From Stramenopiles sp. TOSAG23-6 (Eukaryota; Sar), in contig LT636146.1 of assembly GCA_900128565.1 (NCBI GenBank), positions 1 to 14,132 on the forward strand: a stretch of DNA of 14,132 bases, read 5' to 3'. The stretch's first letter is position 1. Each line of letters opens with the position of its first letter. A program made the translations under genes and the position numbers. The notes under the pieces were generated by a model. The model searched no databases. It was given only the letters and a program-made list of their open reading frames with translations, and was not told the origin of the DNA. This document shows positions 6,662 through 14,132 of this stretch, piece by piece.

Positions 6662-7996
6662 TCACTCTCTGTCTTCTCGAACAAAAATGTCACGTCCATT
6701 CAGTTCAGTATCATTGAGCGTATTAATCGCATTTCGCGCGTCGGCTGCGTTTGTATATTCCACAACTCCGCCGCCAGAGGATCTTCCATCTCTGTATTTA
6801 AGAACTTCTGCATGTTTAACATCACCAGCAGCTCTCATGTGATCTTTTAGATCTTGCCATTCAACTGACCAATCCAAGTTACCGACAAAGACCGAACATC
6901 CTCTACCCCCACTTCTTCCCCCACCTCTTCTTGAATTTCTTTGATTTCCTCTTCGTAAATCCTGTTGGGAATTCGATGGCTTTAGGTGAGAGCCAACGAA
7001 TCTGTTGGTATTACTCTTACCTTGGCTTCTTCTTGAGTTGTAATTGGAATTGGATTTGGAATTGGAATTAGAAATGAAATCATTTGTATTTGAAATTCCT
7101 TCCCGATTTTCGCGCACATGAATTGATCGATCATTCAACATTGTATTATCCAAGAGTTTTATCGCAGCAAGTGCATCGCCTCCATTGCTAAATTCCACAA
7201 CACCACCGCCAGTAGACCTTCCATCCTCGTACATGAATACGTCTGCACGTACGACATCACCTGCAGCTCTCATGTGATCTTTTAAATCCTGCCAAGTGAC
7301 GGACCAAGCCAAATTACCGACATATACAGATGTCCCGACAGTCGCGTTGCTCGAAACATACTTATCGTTAAGGGGAACACCTCCAACTGTTCTTGAATTT
7401 TCTTCTCGATTTTCGCGGACAAGAATTGGTCGATCATTCAACATTGTATTATTCAACAATTTTATCGCATCATATGCATCGCCTCCATTGCTATATTCCA
7501 CAACACCACCGCCAGTAGACCTTCCATCCCTGAATTTGAATACATCTGCACGTACGACATCACCAGCAGCTCTCATGTGATCTTTTAAATCCTGCCATTC
7601 AACAGACCAATCCAAGTTACCGACGTATACTGAAAAACACGTATCCTGCACATCATTTTTGACAGATTTTCCTCCATATTCGTCAGCATATATTCTCGCA
7701 TATACTACCTTTCCGTCAAAATCTTGGTTGGATAGCAACGGAATAGCTCGTTTTGCATCTTCCGCACTTTGAAACTCAACCACGCCGGCGCCACCAGAAG
7801 GAAGAATATCAGCACGCAACACTTCGCCTCCAATCATAGCAAAATCTTTCAAATCTTGCCACCGGCAGTTGTATGGGAGATTCCCAATATAAACACGCTG
7901 GTTCGTTCCAGCGTGAGAAGAACGCCTGTTTCCTCCGTTCATTTTTGAATATGGTGACCTCCTAGCTGAAGATGTTCTACGACGCTGAGCTGGCAT
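6662..7996 (-). CDS. RNA-binding protein with four RRM domains (hnRNP M/Gbp2-like)
   Basis: Complete single-exon protein of 444 residues, ending in TGA. RRMs lie at ~34-105, 122-196, 223-298 and 367-442. Each has a good RNP2 (VYIGNL, VYVGNL, VFVGNL) followed by WQDLKD. RNP1 reads GGGVVEY/F, with Gly and Val where the two stacking aromatics usually stand; GCGVVEF-type RNP1s occur in hnRNP M and Gbp2 relatives and are frequent in stramenopile proteins of this kind. The N-terminus is basic (RRRTSSARRSPYS), the linker 301-330 is Ser/Asn-rich, and 348-366 is an RGG-like stretch (RRGGGRSGGRG). The likely role is binding G/U-rich mRNA in splicing, export or translation, in nucleus or cytoplasm; the exact job is not visible. 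RRM2 and RRM3 are nearly identical. It shares a 350-bp divergent gap with the zinc-finger gene. Confidence 0.94.
   Translation of the reverse strand: MPAQRRRTSSARRSPYSKMNGGNRRSSHAGTNQRVYIGNLPYNCRWQDLKDFAMIGGEVLRADILPSGGAGVVEFQSAEDAKRAIPLLSNQDFDGKVVYARIYADEYGGKSVKNDVQDTCFSVYVGNLDWSVEWQDLKDHMRAAGDVVRADVFKFRDGRSTGGGVVEYSNGGDAYDAIKLLNNTMLNDRPILVRENREENSRTVGGVPLNDKYVSSNATVGTSVYVGNLAWSVTWQDLKDHMRAAGDVVRADVFMYEDGRSTGGGVVEFSNGGDALAAIKLLDNTMLNDRSIHVRENREGISNTNDFISNSNSKSNSNYNSRRSQGKSNTNRFVGSHLKPSNSQQDLRRGNQRNSRRGGGRSGGRGCSVFVGNLDWSVEWQDLKDHMRAAGDVKHAEVLKYRDGRSSGGGVVEYTNAADARNAINTLNDTELNGRDIFVREDRE
7103..7633 (-). repeat. Internal duplication: RRM2 and RRM3 (303-base offset)
   Basis: The DNA at 7409-7633 and 7103-7330 is very similar at an offset of 303 bases, including long exact runs around the CCACCGCCAGTAGACCTTCC segment. 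Residues NGGDA..AIKLL.NTMLNDR and AAGDVVRADVF are shared. RRM4 shares WQDLKDHMRAAGDV but has diverged more. This marks a fairly recent domain duplication. Confidence 0.85.
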
Positions 7997-8173
7997 AAAT
8001 TTACCCGGTTTCCTTTGTCCACTAACTCTGTTTCTTTGACCTTTCTTAATTTTCCCTCGCTTTTACTTTAGGAATTCTAAGAAAAAAAGAAAATTTACAA
8101 TGGAAATTTGACTTAAGAGACTGCTAAAAACAGTATCCGTTGTTTTTACAACTATAACAACACACGCGACGAG

Positions 8174-8199
8174 AGATCTTGATCTCAAGATCTTGAGAT
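8174..8199. repeat. Overlapping palindromes (AGATCTTGA / TCAAGATCT)
   Basis: 8174-8193 is AGATCTTGA, two bases, then its exact reverse complement. 8182-8199 is a perfect 18-base palindrome ATCTCAAGATCTTGAGAT. They overlap, so the CAAGATCTTGA core is offered in alternative pairings. A dimeric factor site or an RNA hairpin in a 5' leader are both possible. Confidence 0.75.
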
Positions 8200-8233
8200 T
8201 CCAGTTGAGCTTGCAATTATTGAGCGAACTTTA

Positions 8234-8247
8234 TTAGGGTTAGGGTT
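8234..8247 (+). promoter_or_regulatory. Telomere-like repeat TTAGGGTTAGGGTT in promoter
   Basis: Two TTAGGG units lie 100 bases before the ATG of the plus gene. A second such block lies at 13424-13437 in another divergent promoter, in the same orientation. In plants and fungi such telo-boxes are bound by Myb-type factors (TRF/TBF1-like); here that is inference. Confidence 0.5.
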
Positions 8248-8346
8248 GCTAGATAAATGTAACTGTACGTAGGCTACTAGGTCAAAAGTTAATCAAAAAC
8301 TAATAAATATAATCAATTAACACGAAATTGTAGATCAGCGAGATAG

Positions 8347-11300
8347 ATGCTAATATCTAATGCTCTTTACACGGACACAAAAATTGTTGATGCATTAGAC
8401 ACTGTGGAATCTGATCTGTCTTCCTTTTCAAAACGTCTTTGTAAGGCTGCTTTGAATGAAATGATTGACTTAGAGAACACCATCCTTTCTAAATCAAATG
8501 GTAGTCTCATAGAGGAAGTCAATAGTAATATCATAGAGGAAGTCAAGAGTAATATGTACATGCATCCAACGCCAGTATGTTGGGGCAGTAGTCGTTGTCA
8601 GAGTACAGACGCTCATGATAAATTAGTTAGGTCGATACAAAATCATTATCAAGAAGCTAAGCAACAACAGATAAATCCTACAGCCAAAGAATCCAAGCAA
8701 CTTCCTCAGTGGATTTGCGAACTACCAACAAAACTTCCTGATGTACCACAAGGGCTTCGTGAGTATTGCAAAAGTGTGGTTGAAAGTGGATTAGTTGCCG
8801 CCGCTAAAAGTTTTCTTAAAGATGAAAATATTCCAGATTCATTACTTTCACCTGTGAAACACGTTATTAGTGGAAGAAGCGAACAAATTAGGGAATTAAG
8901 AGACCCAAAATGCGCACAATTTTTTGCTACATTATTTCATCATATTCAATTCAACGCACCTACGGCTTGCGAGTTTACAGGTTGGGATCTTTACCATGGA
9001 CATTTATTTCTTCACAGAAGAGATTCTTTACGAAAAGGTGTCACTCAAAATAAATTGCTACAAAATTCTGTACTTACTGAGTACTTGCAAAGTACGTATG
9101 ACATGGGAATACTCTTTCACGCGAAGGAGCATCCTCGTGAATATTCTTGTACTGGTAAAAAAATATATCCTATCGGTCATAAATTAATGGGTGGTACAAA
9201 AGATCCTCGCTCAGGCTCGAAATGTAGTGTTCGTGATACTGACTACGGTCTCCGAAATTATCTCTGGCTCATGTCGTGTGTACGTTTTCATTTTAATTTT
9301 TTTTTGTTTTTTTTGTTTTTAGTACGAAATTCTGTACCTAACGATTATTTTTTTGAAATATTTTTTCACGATACGTAATAAAATCGTAGTGTTAGACCCA
9401 ACAGTTGAAAAGGGCTTTCCCAGCCAACTTTTTCAAGATGGAACTGCTGGTAGTATTTTTCTTTCAGTGAATGCTTTTGGATTTGGCCTGTATCTTGGAG
9501 ATGTTAATTATTTTCCTGGAATCACAACCAATTTTGATTGTACGAATCATAAATTTAGTTGCAAAAATAGTACAAAAAATAGTTGTGTCAAAAAAACATG
9601 CAAACTCATAAGGGTAAAACAGCTTTGTGCTATTGCTGATAAACAAAGAGCTTCAATTGGAATACAATACACATGTGAGAAACAAAAGAAACAAAAGGGT
9701 ACTCATATAAGACAAAAAAGCGATGAAAGTTCGAATAATGATGCAGATAGTGACACTAGTGGTGATAATGGAACTATTTTGGAAAGTTCGAATAATGATG
9801 CAGATAGTGACACTAGTGGTGATAATAGAACTATTTTGGAATCATTGAATTCAACTATAAATTACACGGAAGGTAAGGTGAACGCCATGGAGCAGTTGGA
9901 AACAGGTAATTCAGAGACAAATGGCATACGCAATAATGACATAAATGAAGATTCAAAATGTATTGGTGGTACGATAAATAAATCACTAAATGACATAAAT
10001 GATACTGAAAGTGGAGTTTGTCTAGGTGGATTGAGTGCTAATCGATTGAGAGAAATATCAGCTTGGCGAAAGAAGCACAAAAGTAGCTATAGTATTGATG
10101 CTATCTTGGGTTCTGGAGATTATGGTTCTGATATACAGATTGCTCTTACGAGTTCAAAAGCATATAATGCACCAGCTTCGGATTTTTGTCTTTATGTTCT
10201 CAGTTTAATTGGTATAGCCATAGATAACGCAGAGGCATATAATAGAATAAATGGCGCAGCTAATATAGAGCACAAACGGGTAAGTTCACTTGAAGACCAT
10301 CAAGTTCTTCACACATCAACATTCAATATTTATTCTGTTGCAGAAGCTGCAGAAGCCCTAGACCTTTTAAGTGGATGCAAGATTGCTCAAGGGTTAAAAA
10401 TTATTCTGAATTCTTTGAATAAAATTGTCAATCCTGTTCTATCTATGCTATGCGCTGAATCAAGGGCAGTTGCAACAGCTTCGTTTACAAAGGCAACAAT
10501 GCGTTTATCGCGGATAGAGTCAGAGGTGGAACAAAAACGCGAAAAGTCTTTTTTGGAAGAAATGGCTAAACTTCAGAGTAATGTTGGTGCATTCGGTCTT
10601 ACTCGATTGCATGCCGCGAAGAGCTTGGATTTAACAAAAAAACTATGTTTTACTGAAGGAAGAATAGCCTATAGTGCTTTTAGAGCTGAATGTTTATTGT
10701 CTGTAGCATTTCCTCAATATAGAATAAATTTAATTAAAGAACAACAAAAGAGAATTTCAACACCTCATATTGGAAAGGCTAAAAGTGACTGTGTTCATAT
10801 AAAAGATGTATTATTTCAAAGACTTACTCTAGAAAAGATTGTAGGCAAAACTCGAAAGCGAAACAATAGTAATGTACAAGACATTAAGAGTACATGGAAG
10901 GAGTCATCGATTAGTGGTATCCAATCACAATCATTGCTGTCTAAAACAGAGGCCTATAAAAACCTAGTGCATCGTAATTGTGTGACGTGTGCATCTTCAA
11001 TAAAAATGCACTCTGAAGACATTGATATTGGTTCTTTACACTCCCGTCGTCGCGGTATTCGTTCTTCGAAACCTATTCTAACAAGAGGTGACTCAATTCA
11101 AAATCTTTCTGTATCTGAAGAAACAAAAGAAAATATGTTATGCTTGTTCTGTGGTAATGTATTTTGCGGTCGATATACAAATCGCCACATGTTAGATCAT
11201 ATGAAAAGTAGTGGTCATTTGGTAGTTATTGGATTAAAAAAAGGCACCATTTGGTGTTACGGATGTGACACAGCTCTTGACCCTACAATACCGGAATTAA

Positions 11301-11752
11301 GACGTTATCACCGCGCTGTACTTCGAGGTCATGGTACAAAACGAAGAAGACGATCGGCAACAAATGTTTCAGATAGTACTTCAACTAGCACAGAATATCA
11401 AACGGATAAGTCAACATCGACAGTGTGTGTTGAGAGTGATGAACAACCGGAACTTCCTCTGTGGGCTAACATTGGGCCCTTTACATTTGAGCTAGCATAT
11501 AAGGTTCTTCATAGTGTCCACAGTTCCTGTACGAGACCAACAAGAGCTTTACAGGCGCTTTTATTGGCTACTGAAGAGCAAATGAGAAAAACAAATGCAA
11601 CTGACAAAGAAAAAACAAATCTTGAACTGGAGATCGATACAGCAATATCAAAAGCTATTCAAGAAGATGAAAATGCCTGGTTAGCCGAAAATAAACGTGT
11701 CACAGCGAAATTTGCTAAGGCTATTGCGATATTTGGAGAAGAGGAAGAGTAA
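8347..11752 (+). CDS. Large protein with C-terminal UBP-like zinc finger; rest unrecognised (two exons)
   Basis: Proposed exons are 8347-9277 and 9390-11752, giving 1,097 residues; an in-frame TAG directly precedes the ATG. Joining gives YLWLMSLLDPTVEKGF across the junction. I do not recognise the first ~800 residues: an N-terminal helical part, a His/aromatic-rich stretch (GWDLYHGHLFLHRRDS), a Cys-rich stretch, an acidic low-complexity repeat, and a long helical region rich in Ala, Leu and Glu/Lys (~650-800). Residues 895-937 resemble a ZnF-UBP: CLFC...CGRYTNRHMLDH....H...WCYGCD. A candidate first pair CVTC (841-844) lies about 50 residues upstream, farther than usual. ZnF-UBP domains often bind the free C-terminus of ubiquitin. 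KRRRR after the finger could be a nuclear signal. No RING, protease or HDAC domain is seen, so it is not a known deubiquitinase, BRAP2 or HDAC6. Gene certain; zinc finger likely; function unknown. Confidence 0.85.
8507..8554 (+). repeat. 24-base tandem duplication in exon 1
   Basis: TCATAGAGGAAGTCAA-AGTAATA occurs at 8507-8530 and 8531-8554 with one difference, encoding (L/I)IEEV(N/K)SN twice. It keeps the frame. Confidence 0.85.
9278..9389 (+). other. Intron of the zinc-finger gene (112 nt, phase 1)
   Basis: The frame of exon 1 would otherwise run into FHFNFFLFFLFL and stop, while exon 2 is open only after ~9345. Donor GTGTAC at 9278 with acceptor TCGTAG ending at 9389 is the pair that keeps phase; donor GTACGT at 9280 looks stronger but breaks the frame with this acceptor. 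The intron holds a T-rich tract, then the 21-base element at 9322-9342 ending in CTAAC, a likely branch point 48 bases from the acceptor. That an intron exists is well supported; the exact donor is less so. Confidence 0.75.
9725..9838 (+). repeat. 57-base tandem repeat, two copies, coding
   Basis: Copies at 9725-9781 and 9782-9838 encode ESSNNDADSDTSGDN(G/R)TIL twice and differ by one base. This is an acidic, Ser/Asp-rich, probably disordered spacer and a likely length polymorphism. Confidence 0.92.
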
Positions 11753-11822
11753 CACCCACCTTAACTTGATTAAATTATAGTGTAAATGGTAGATACTAGT
11801 TCTACTTAAATAACTTATTGTA

Positions 11823-11828
11823 AATAAA
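11823..11828 (+). terminator. AATAAA signal of the zinc-finger gene
   Basis: AATAAA lies 71 bases after the stop on the coding strand. It is a canonical signal in an AT-rich background. Confidence 0.5.
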
Positions 11829-11963
11829 TGAAATCATAGAAAAATTTAGCCATTTGTAACAAAAATAAGATTCCTTATTTACCTAGCTAGGCTATAGAGA
11901 CAATTACTGCGGGTAACAACAATACCATAGTAAATATAGCTAAAAGTAAAATATTGAGAAGTC

Positions 11964-11969
11964 TTTATT
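11964..11969 (-). terminator. AATAAA signal of the 12081-13304 gene
   Basis: TTTATT on plus reads AATAAA on minus, about 112 bases after the stop of the minus gene. The chance of a random match is appreciable here. Confidence 0.4.
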
Positions 11970-12080
11970 AAAATTATTATTAGCTAATTATTGATATTAA
12001 ATGCAGTACCAACATTTGTTAACAAAATGCATGTAATTCAAATATTATCTAAAATTCTGTTTTAATTTATCTATTTTATC

Positions 12081-13304
12081 TTATAAAAATATTGTACGAC
12101 TTTTAGCAGCAGCTTCTTCTTCATTTGTGAAGAAGAATAGCATTTGTTGAATATCTTCCACGGAAAATTTCGTTCCTTCTGGTCCGTAGGGTGGTCCGTA
12201 GGGAGGTGCACTACTTTCCGGGGCTGTGGGGAATAAATCTGGATGTGATGAAGAACAAGTCATTTTTGTTGGTGAATATACAACAACAAGTTTACCTCGG
12301 AACCCATTCGAAGGTCTACCCATTCTCTTGTAAGTAGGTGTCGCATTATAAATGAGTTCACCAATATGGTTTACTGGTCCAGTGGTGTTATTCATATCAA
12401 AATAAACTTGGAAATCTGGTTTCACAGCATTCTTGCTCGGAAAGCCGAATAGAATTGGTTTTGAAAATTCTCTGTTACAAAGAAAGTTTTTTTCTTCTTC
12501 CCAATTTTTTGGCCAATTTTTTATTCCAGATACAGGAATATCAGGCGCTGTGCTGATCTGTTCAGACGTGCATGGCAATATCTCAAGTGCAGCATATTTC
12601 AGGTGTTTATTATCCCAGTCTTTATGCGCCTGGGCAAGTTTCTCTTCACTGAACATTCCATCATCGTCATACATGTTTTTGAACAAATACATATTTTTTT
12701 CACTCTCTTCAGCATCAAAATCATCAGTGAGTGGAGGTAGATTTATCCGTGCAATCGGAAAGGGGGGATAATATCCTGTTTGATGTGTACGACCAGGTAA
12801 AATTGTAATGATGCCACTGGCTTTGAGAGCTTCAAACACCTGTTTGAACTTCTTTATATGAAAGCAGGCGTCTTGTGGGCCAAGGAGGGCGCGTTCATGA
12901 GGTGGATGTACAGGTATAGTAGCTATACACCACATGCAGTCTTCGCTTTCCGCCAGAATCTTAGCGGCACTATCCAAGTCACTGTCATCGGCTGGAAGCA
13001 TCCGCCTGGCCCACTTGTGAAGGGCTTTCAAACCCATGTGAAGAGAGTATCGCACAACCAACGACGCTTTACCAAATCCATCTCGTCCAAGTTGTGCACG
13101 AAGGGGTAGAGGATCAATGGTGCCGTTATTTGGATCACGAACATGTATCGTGAAGGTTGGGTCCACTGCTAGTACTGGTGCACCACCACCACCAATAGGA
13201 GGAGGTGGAGGTTTTTGTGCACAGTCAGCGATTTGCTCTTCGTCGTCACTACTAGTATTTTGCTCCGCAGCCCAAGCATCCCACTTGCTATAGTTTGTTG
13301 CCAT
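12081..13304 (-). CDS. Unknown 407-residue protein with Cdc37-like N-terminal motif
   Basis: Complete single-exon gene; an in-frame TGA lies eight codons before the ATG at 13304. I do not recognise the family. The N-terminus NYSKWDAWAAEQNTSSDDEE resembles the YSxWD plus acidic SDDE start of Cdc37, where a CK2-phosphorylated serine in this stretch regulates client and Hsp90 handling. No Hsp90-binding domain of Cdc37 follows. Next come a KPPPPPIGGGG linker (31-41), a mixed alpha/beta body with conserved-looking stretches (SLHMGLKALHKWARRMLP, DCMWCIATIPVHPPHERALL, FGFPSKNAVKPDFQVYFDMN), a Gly/Pro/Tyr stretch (APPYGPPYGPEG, 366-377) and a helical tail with FSVEDIQQMLFFF. No signal peptide or membrane segment is seen, so it is probably cytosolic or nuclear. 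Divergent from the dioxygenase-like gene. A real, folded protein; function not assignable. Confidence 0.85.
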   Translation of the reverse strand: MATNYSKWDAWAAEQNTSSDDEEQIADCAQKPPPPPIGGGGAPVLAVDPTFTIHVRDPNNGTIDPLPLRAQLGRDGFGKASLVVRYSLHMGLKALHKWARRMLPADDSDLDSAAKILAESEDCMWCIATIPVHPPHERALLGPQDACFHIKKFKQVFEALKASGIITILPGRTHQTGYYPPFPIARINLPPLTDDFDAEESEKNMYLFKNMYDDDGMFSEEKLAQAHKDWDNKHLKYAALEILPCTSEQISTAPDIPVSGIKNWPKNWEEEKNFLCNREFSKPILFGFPSKNAVKPDFQVYFDMNNTTGPVNHIGELIYNATPTYKRMGRPSNGFRGKLVVVYSPTKMTCSSSHPDLFPTAPESSAPPYGPPYGPEGTKFSVEDIQQMLFFFTNEEEAAAKSRTIFL

Positions 13305-13597
13305 TTCCTGAAATAAAACTTGTTTAAATCAAAGTGTCACTCACGTCACGCATGCAATCGCAATATCGCAATATCATTGTATTCGAATTTCAAAAAAGCT
13401 CCAAAACCAGCTAATACCTATACTAGGGTTAGGGTTATAGTAGTCAGTGAAGCCTATACGTCAGTCGATCTTATACAAGCTATTTACTACTGTAGGTACA
13501 ATTCAGTTACTTCCCAGTAGTTCATTGCATGTACTTGGGTATCCTCTTATTTGTTATCAACTAGTAATTAAACTATTGCATGTTGTAATTTGCTTGG
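13305..13597. promoter_or_regulatory. Divergent promoter region with ACGTCA sites and a short tandem repeat
   Basis: A 293-base gap between two gene starts. It contains TCACGTCA (13341-13348), ATACGTCA (13456-13463), an 8-base tandem ATCGCAAT at 13357-13375 (2.4 copies) and the telomere-like block annotated separately. ATACGTCA also occurs before the LRR gene. The short frame inside it looks like chance. Confidence 0.5.
13424..13437 (+). promoter_or_regulatory. Telomere-like repeat TAGGGTTAGGGTTA in promoter
   Basis: Second two-unit TTAGGG block of the window, about 160 bases before the ATG of the plus gene and 120 bases before the minus gene's start. Orientation towards the plus gene matches the block at 8234-8247. 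Confidence 0.5.
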
Positions 13598-14132
13598 ATG
13601 GAGTCCTTAAATCAAGAGTATAATATTGCGGTAGAGCGGGTAAAAAAGTCAGCTAAAGAATTACGTTTTGCTCTCGCTGCTGATGCACAACCTTTGCTAA
13701 GTAGTACCATAGAGACTCTCCGAAAGGAACTCTGCCAGTCACAAACTCATCTTTCTGCTGTAAAGTTAGCAAGAAAAAAAGAGATTCGAAAAGCACGGTC
13801 TCGTGCTGCTAATAAAAATCCTAACCCTAATCTTACTCCCTCAGAAGCAGCAAGGCTCCGTGTGACAGGTCTACCCAGCTCTAGTTATTGGTCAAGTCAA
13901 CCAGATAAACATTCCTGGAAATATTATCCAAAACCTCGTGACATTCCACAGGATTGCGATTCCTGGACAATAAGTTTCGATATCAGAGACACAAAAGCTG
14001 CAAGAGAATTCTGGGAAGAATGGGGATTTGTCATATTTCGAAACGTATTATCTTCAAAAGAGTGTTCTGATGTATGCTTTATTTTTTTTTCAATTTCGAA
14101 GTTTTTTTTTCGTACGAAATTTTGTACCTAAC
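13598..14132 (+). CDS. Phytanoyl-CoA dioxygenase (PhyH)-like protein, first exon only (partial)
   Basis: Exon 1 is 13598-14071 (158 codons), ending at a phase-0 donor GTATGC; the rest lies outside. An in-frame TAA sits four codons before the ATG. Residues 1-70 are helical and charged (ERVKKSAKELRFALAADAQ, LARKKEIRKARSRAANKN), a likely coiled coil. Residues ~136-158 read FWEEWGFVIFRNVLSSKECSD, which fits the start of PhyH-type Fe(II)/2-oxoglutarate dioxygenases (F..xGFvvlrnvLs.eec). The HxD...H iron ligands would lie in later exons and cannot be checked. Members hydroxylate lipids, small molecules or proteins; the substrate is unknown. The family call rests on a short match. TGTATGCTTTATTTTT and beyond is intron, not coding. 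Confidence 0.7.
14072..14132 (+). other. Intron 1 of the PhyH-like gene (5' part)
   Basis: Donor GTATGC, T-rich tract, then the element at 14112-14132 that matches 9322-9342 in 20 of 21 positions. The acceptor is beyond the edge. Confidence 0.75.

Larger units (their letters stand above)
7997..8346. promoter_or_regulatory. Divergent promoter region between RRM gene (-) and zinc-finger gene (+)
   Basis: A 350-base gap with no open frame of note. It contains an 18-20 base palindrome and a two-unit TTAGGG repeat, both annotated separately. Both flanking genes start here, so it must contain both promoters. Confidence 0.6.
11753..12080. other. Convergent 3' gap of 328 bases
   Basis: Holds the 3' ends of the zinc-finger gene (plus) and the unknown gene (minus). 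It is very AT-rich, with one polyadenylation-type signal for each strand. I see no ORF, RNA gene or repeat of note in it. Confidence 0.6.

Noticed and set aside
8924-9187. Plus-strand 87-codon frame inside the zinc-finger gene's exon 1
   Set aside because: Other frame of a longer coding exon; no independent signal.
9725-9838. Mobile element or insertion footprint
   Set aside because: A simple in-frame 57-base tandem copy in low-complexity coding sequence, explained by slippage or unequal exchange.
11753-12080. Possible non-coding RNA gene in the convergent gap
   Set aside because: No cloverleaf, box or stable hairpin seen; it looks like AT-rich 3' UTR sequence.
8234-13437. True telomere or chromosome end
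   Set aside because: Only two units at each place, with ordinary genes on both sides.
13820-13830. CCTAACCCTAA as a third telomere-like site
   Set aside because: It lies inside the coding exon and simply encodes NPNPNL; orientation also differs from the two promoter sites.

Overview
The window is nuclear DNA of a microbial eukaryote. It has GT-AG introns, AT-rich short intergenic gaps, AATAAA-type signals and single-gene transcription units on both strands. TAA and TGA are both used as ordinary stops, which argues against the ciliate codes. Two features suggest a stramenopile (diatom, oomycete or a related alga): the RRM protein with its repeated WQDLKDHMRAAGDV block and glycine-rich RNP1, and the very long plant-type LRR array (LSGTIPTEIG). 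This placement is an inference from memory of such families, not a proof.

Layout from left to right. 1-3730 (minus) is the 5' part of a giant leucine-rich-repeat gene with one intron; it runs off the left edge. 3960-5852 (minus) is a complete intronless pentameric ligand-gated ion channel of the nicotinic type, with an EF-hand in its cytoplasmic loop. 6063-6587 (plus) is a PLAC8-family membrane protein, divergent from the channel across 210 bp. 6662-7996 (minus) is a four-RRM RNA-binding protein, convergent with PLAC8 across 74 bp. 8347-11752 (plus) is a two-exon gene for a protein of about 1,097 residues with a C-terminal UBP-like zinc finger and an otherwise unrecognised body. 12081-13304 (minus) is an unknown 407-residue protein with a Cdc37-like N-terminal motif. 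13598 to the right edge (plus) is the first exon of a phytanoyl-CoA-dioxygenase-like protein.

Genes alternate in divergent and convergent pairs. Three divergent promoter gaps are 210, 350 and 293 bp; two of them carry a two-unit telomere-like TTAGGG repeat upstream of the plus-strand gene. In seven of the eight annotated or split coding starts examined (all but the RRM gene) an in-frame stop lies just upstream of the chosen ATG, so the starts are well constrained unless upstream exons exist.

The most interesting object is the channel. It has the complete nicotinic aromatic box, the vicinal cysteines of an alpha subunit and a cation-type pore, plus a canonical EF-hand calcium loop just after TM3, followed by two degenerate copies of an EF-like unit. 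This suggests a ligand-gated cation channel with a built-in calcium sensor, paired by promoter with a PLAC8 protein. The second point of interest is a nearly identical 21-base element shared by the introns of two unrelated neighbouring genes, which may be an introner-like element or an unusually strict branch-point module. No RNA genes, CRISPR arrays or transposase genes were seen.
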